Positions 14,039-16,677 of a DNA stretch of 16,677 bases are shown in pieces. This DNA comes from an uncultured Campylobacter sp. Lineage in GTDB: Bacteria; Campylobacterota; Campylobacteria; Campylobacterales; Campylobacteraceae. Where the stretch lies: positions 1 to 16,677 of the forward strand of contig NZ_CALIBH010000261.1 in the NCBI RefSeq assembly GCF_938045775.1. The letters run 5' to 3'. Numbering within the stretch: position 1 is the stretch's first letter; every line of letters starts with the position of its first letter. A program made the translations under genes and the position numbers. The notes beneath the pieces are model-generated. The model saw only the letters and a list, made by a program, of their open reading frames with translations, made no database searches and had not been told where the DNA came from.

Positions 14039-14058
14039 TCTCCCCCGCAAGGGGGAGA
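14039..14058 (+). promoter_or_regulatory. GC-rich hairpin with GCAA tetraloop between nosZ and nosB
   Basis: TCTCCCCC and GGGGGAGA pair perfectly (8 bp) around GCAA, a GNRA-class tetraloop known for high stability. It starts six bases after the nosZ stop and ends five bases before the AAGGAG of nosB. There is no T run after it, so it is unlikely to be a full terminator. It may protect the nosZ mRNA 3' end or limit read-through so that NosZ is made in excess over the downstream proteins. Confidence 0.6.
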
Positions 14059-14074
14059 ATTTAAAGGAGACGAA

Positions 14075-14851
14075 ATGCCAAAATATAAAATTTACGCGAT
14101 TTTAGCGCTGCTTATTATGACGGTCGCTTTTACCATCCCTACGCTCGGATTTTTCAAAGTCCAAGGCAAAATCGTATCGGGGCAGGTTAGCAGCGTCTCG
14201 CAGCTGCCCGCATACTCCGCACCGATATGGAATTTTTATACAAAAGCATCGTATAAAAATCACCTAATTCCTAGTGATGTTAAAAATGATCTAGGCGCGA
14301 TGCTGGAGCATAAATTTGAAGTGGGGGTTCCTAGCATACCGGTGTGGAAAATTTCACTCGAAGCGCCGAACTATCCAAAAGAGGCTTTCCCCGATGGAAT
14401 TCCACTTTACGTCCACGTTGACGGCTTTAGCGGCGATGTCGGCGAGATGAATACCCTAAACCACTATATCGGAATGTATCCCGTCTGGCGCGGCGGCACG
14501 CTCGAGCACTCGCTATCGCCGTATTATCTCATAATCGCTACGATCGGCATGCTTGCGTTTTTGTACTATGATGGCAAGGGGCAGACTCTGCTTATGATCC
14601 TGCCGATCATTGCGCCGCTTATCTTCATCGGCTGCTATGTGGGTTGGCTGTATTGGTTCGGACACAACCTGCAAGACTGGGGCGCGTTTAAAATAAAGCC
14701 TTTTATGCCTACAGCATTTGGCGACGGCAGCGTAGCGCATTTTACTACCCATTCATATCCGGCTCTTGGCTTTTGGCTGATGCTGGCCCTGTCGCTGCTA
14801 TCGGCGTTAGCTCTACTATCTAAGAAAAAATTCCTACGAGAGCATAGATGA
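14075..14851 (+). CDS. nosB: NosB, membrane protein of the epsilonproteobacterial nos cluster
   Basis: NosB is an integral membrane protein found after nosZ in Wolinella and related clade II nos clusters; its biochemical role is unknown. The 258 residues have a membrane segment at ~6-27, then a ~120-residue domain that is probably periplasmic, with the conserved-looking MNTLNHYIGM (125-134), and three more segments at ~148-165, 171-194 and 229-248, ending in a basic tail KKKFLREHR. The His- and Trp-rich parts (NHYIGM, GWLYWFGH, HFTTHSYP) could bind a metal or quinone, but that is speculation. AAGGAG lies five bases before the ATG. Its stop overlaps the nosD start by four bases (ATGA). The assignment rests on gene order and topology more than on a remembered full-length alignment. 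Confidence 0.8.
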   Translation: MPKYKIYAILALLIMTVAFTIPTLGFFKVQGKIVSGQVSSVSQLPAYSAPIWNFYTKASYKNHLIPSDVKNDLGAMLEHKFEVGVPSIPVWKISLEAPNYPKEAFPDGIPLYVHVDGFSGDVGEMNTLNHYIGMYPVWRGGTLEHSLSPYYLIIATIGMLAFLYYDGKGQTLLMILPIIAPLIFIGCYVGWLYWFGHNLQDWGAFKIKPFMPTAFGDGSVAHFTTHSYPALGFWLMLALSLLSALALLSKKKFLREHR

Positions 14852-16053
14852 GGCTTTTGCTTCTAGCATTCTCGCTCGCGCTAAGCTTAGGCGCAGGCGA
14901 GCTTCAAGACGCGATCGATAGCGCAAAAGCGGGCGATATTATAGAACTAGCCGCGGGCGAGTACCACGGCAACGTTTTAATCGATAAGCCCCTTACTATC
15001 GACGGACTAAACCGCTCCGCCGTGATCATAGGCGATCGCAACGGAACGGTCATCCGCGTCCGCTCTCCGCATGTTACAATCAAGAATTTAACAATTCAAA
15101 ACGGAGGCTTCGAGCATCTTAGCGAGGATGCGGGCATCAACGTAAGCGACGTAAACAGCGTAATCATAAAAAATAATCTCATCAAAGACGTGCTCTACGG
15201 CGTCGTGCTAAGCAAGGCAAACGACGTAACGATCGAGGGCAACGAAATTTCAAGCAATACCTACCGCACGAGTTTTAAAGGCGACGGCATCAAACTTTGG
15301 TATTCCAATGCCAATAAAATTTTAAATAACGACGTCCACAACGTCCGCGACACCGTTTTTTACTTCTCTAACGGCAATCTTGTCGCGGGCAATAAAGGCC
15401 ACAGTTGTCGTTATTCATTGCACTTTATGAACTCCGGGCATAACGTCGTGGAGGATAACTACTACGACGGCAATAGCGTGGGATTATTTTTTATGTTTTC
15501 AAGCGATAATATCGCCAGACGTAACGTCGTGCGCAACGCAGACGGCGCTTACGGCGTAGGCATAGGTATGAAGGATAGCTCAAATTTCAGGGTTACGGAT
15601 AATAAAGTCATCTACAACGCCCGCGGATTTTATCTGGATCAATCCCCCTATCAGCCGGGCTCACTTAACGTTTTTGAAAACAATGATATCGAATACAACA
15701 GCATCGGCGTGCAATTCCACGCCACGCAGCTAAAAAGCGTATTTAAAAACAATAAATTTAAAGGCAATATGGAGATCGTACTGAACGATACCCCACAATC
15801 CAAGCTCTTGCAAAACGAATGGAGTGGCAACTACTTCGACGATTACGACGGATTTGACCGCGACGGCGACGGCTACGGCGACGTTAGCTACAGCTCATAC
15901 GCCTACGCGGATAGGCTTTGGGCGTATAAACCGAACGTGCGGTTTTTTTACGGCTCCAGCGGGATCGCGCTTTTAAATTTCATCTCTAAGCTCGCTCCGT
16001 TTTCAGAGCCTGAGCTACTGCTAAAAGATCCAAAACCTAGGATGAGGCAATGA
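14848..16053 (+). CDS. nosD: NosD, periplasmic beta-helix protein for NosZ copper-site maturation
   Basis: NosD is a right-handed parallel beta-helix protein of the carbohydrate-binding/sugar-hydrolysis (CASH) type. It joins the ABC transporter NosFY, takes copper from NosL and delivers it to apo-NosZ. Here 401 residues start with a short signal peptide (cut near GAGEL, 15-19) and continue through regular ~22-residue coils: VIIKNNLIKD.LYGV, VTIEGNEISSNT, NKILNNDVHNVRDTV, FRVTDNKVIYNARGF and LNVFENNDIEYNSIGV. The C-terminus EPELLLKDPKPR matches the usual NosD ending. The start codon overlaps the nosB stop and the stop overlaps the nosG start, so translation of the three is probably coupled. 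The partner genes nosF, nosY and nosL would be expected further right, outside the window. Confidence 0.93.
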   Translation: MRLLLLAFSLALSLGAGELQDAIDSAKAGDIIELAAGEYHGNVLIDKPLTIDGLNRSAVIIGDRNGTVIRVRSPHVTIKNLTIQNGGFEHLSEDAGINVSDVNSVIIKNNLIKDVLYGVVLSKANDVTIEGNEISSNTYRTSFKGDGIKLWYSNANKILNNDVHNVRDTVFYFSNGNLVAGNKGHSCRYSLHFMNSGHNVVEDNYYDGNSVGLFFMFSSDNIARRNVVRNADGAYGVGIGMKDSSNFRVTDNKVIYNARGFYLDQSPYQPGSLNVFENNDIEYNSIGVQFHATQLKSVFKNNKFKGNMEIVLNDTPQSKLLQNEWSGNYFDDYDGFDRDGDGYGDVSYSSYAYADRLWAYKPNVRFFYGSSGIALLNFISKLAPFSEPELLLKDPKPRMRQ

Positions 16054-16677
16054 TAAAGAATAGACGCGAAGCGATAAAACTACTCGGCGGAGCGCTTGGG
16101 ACACTCGGGGCAGCGAGCTTGTTTGCGGATAAAAATTCTGCCAATTCCGCGGGCAGTGAAGTGCAAAATTTAAACGAGCAAAATTCCGTAAATTCCACAG
16201 GACAAAATCCAGCGCCGAATCCCATAAAACAAAATTCTAGTGGGGATTCCGCCTCTTTATATCTGCGCCCGCCCGGAGCGCTAGCGGAACAAGGCTTCCG
16301 CTCTAGCTGTATCAAGTGCGGTCAATGCGTGCAGGTCTGCCCCTATCACAGCATCTATCTGCTGGATATTACTCATCTTTTTGATATCGGCACTCCCGTT
16401 ATCGACGCAAAAGAGCGGGGCTGCTATCTTTGCGGCGCGCTTCCTTGCGTGCTCGCCTGTCCAAGCGGCGCGCTCAGCCACGAGACGAACGAGCCTAAAA
16501 AGGTCAAAATGGGTATCGCCGTGATTAAAAATTTAGACGCCTGTTTGGCGTATCGCGGGCAGGCTTTAAAATCTAGCGATCTGCGCCTAAAGCCCGCCAA
16601 GACCGAGCAGGAGCGCGAGTTAAACTCAGCGCTGGCGGCGAAAGAGGGCAAGCCCTGCGATCTGTGCGCGTCGCTGT
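16050..16677 (+). CDS. nosG: NosG, NapG-like ferredoxin-type protein, 3' end outside window
   Basis: The ATG at 16050 overlaps the nosD stop (ATGA) and 209 codons are visible before the window ends. NosG is a NapG homologue that, with the membrane protein NosH, is thought to pass electrons from menaquinol towards NosZ. A twin-arginine signal NRREAIKLLGGALG (4-17) indicates Tat export. A polar Asn/Ser-rich linker (~27-68) follows. Then come Cys87, Cys90, Cys93, Cys97 (CIKCGQCVQVCP) and Cys125, Cys128, Cys133, Cys137 (CYLCGALPCVLACP), two [4Fe-4S] ligand sets, then Cys165 and the start of a further motif at Cys203 and Cys206 (CDLC). NapG-type proteins bind four clusters, so the rest lies beyond 16677. 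Co-export with a folded cluster fits the Tat signal. Confidence 0.92.
   Translation, partial: MIKNRREAIKLLGGALGTLGAASLFADKNSANSAGSEVQNLNEQNSVNSTGQNPAPNPIKQNSSGDSASLYLRPPGALAEQGFRSSCIKCGQCVQVCPYHSIYLLDITHLFDIGTPVIDAKERGCYLCGALPCVLACPSGALSHETNEPKKVKMGIAVIKNLDACLAYRGQALKSSDLRLKPAKTEQERELNSALAAKEGKPCDLCASL

Noticed and set aside
14039..14058. Rho-independent terminator after nosZ
   Set aside because: The hairpin is strong, but AATTTAAAGG follows instead of a T run and nosB begins at once, so full termination is unlikely.
1..16677. CRISPR array, tRNA, rRNA, insertion sequence or phage genes
   Set aside because: No regularly spaced direct repeats, cloverleaf-like sequence, transposase or phage-type protein was found on either strand by reading.

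Overview
The window looks like a chromosomal segment of a moderately GC-rich, anaerobic or microaerobic host-associated Campylobacter (oral type, such as C. gracilis, C. showae, C. rectus or C. curvus). The genus call rests on three things: a clade II nitrous oxide reductase cluster in the order nosZ-nosB-nosD-nosG known from Wolinella and Campylobacter, a DcuB-type fumarate/succinate carrier, and the pervasive AAATTT/TAAAATTT words in genes and spacers. The species is not resolved. No tRNA, rRNA, CRISPR array, insertion sequence or phage gene was seen.

Layout: (1) 2-853 (+) is the 3' part of a SotB-type sugar efflux transporter, cut by the left edge. (2) 854-1150 is a convergent spacer with AT-rich palindromes. 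(3) 1151-8165, all on the minus strand and read right to left, is one tightly packed block: larA, larC, larE, larB, a DUF2809-ankyrin membrane protein, ttdA, ttdB. The three biosynthetic genes larB, larE and larC make the nickel-pincer nucleotide cofactor used by LarA, a hydroxyacid racemase/epimerase. TtdAB is an Fe-S L-tartrate dehydratase or class I fumarase-type hydro-lyase. (4) 8306-9973 (-) is dcuB, with its own promoter and terminator, carrying an unusual ~100-residue insert. (5) 10271 to the right edge (+) is the start of a nos operon: a periplasmic beta-propeller-like protein, nosZ, nosB, nosD and the 5' part of nosG.

How the genes may work together: the nos genes encode periplasmic reduction of N2O to N2, with NosD (and NosFY beyond the window) for copper-site maturation, and NosB and NosG in the membrane/electron-transfer branch. 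DcuB would bring in fumarate, malate or related C4 acids and export succinate during fumarate respiration. The most interesting point is that the nickel-pincer racemase and all three of its cofactor enzymes sit in one apparent operon with a tartrate/fumarate-type dehydratase, next to a C4-dicarboxylate carrier, and no lactate gene is in sight. This suggests, but does not prove, that this LarA homologue acts on a C4 hydroxydiacid (malate or tartrate stereoisomers) and feeds fumarate or oxaloacetate into anaerobic respiration. Other unusual items are the beta-rich tandem repeat inserted in DcuB, the DUF2809-ankyrin fusion inside the operon, and pentapeptide-like repeats in the propeller protein.
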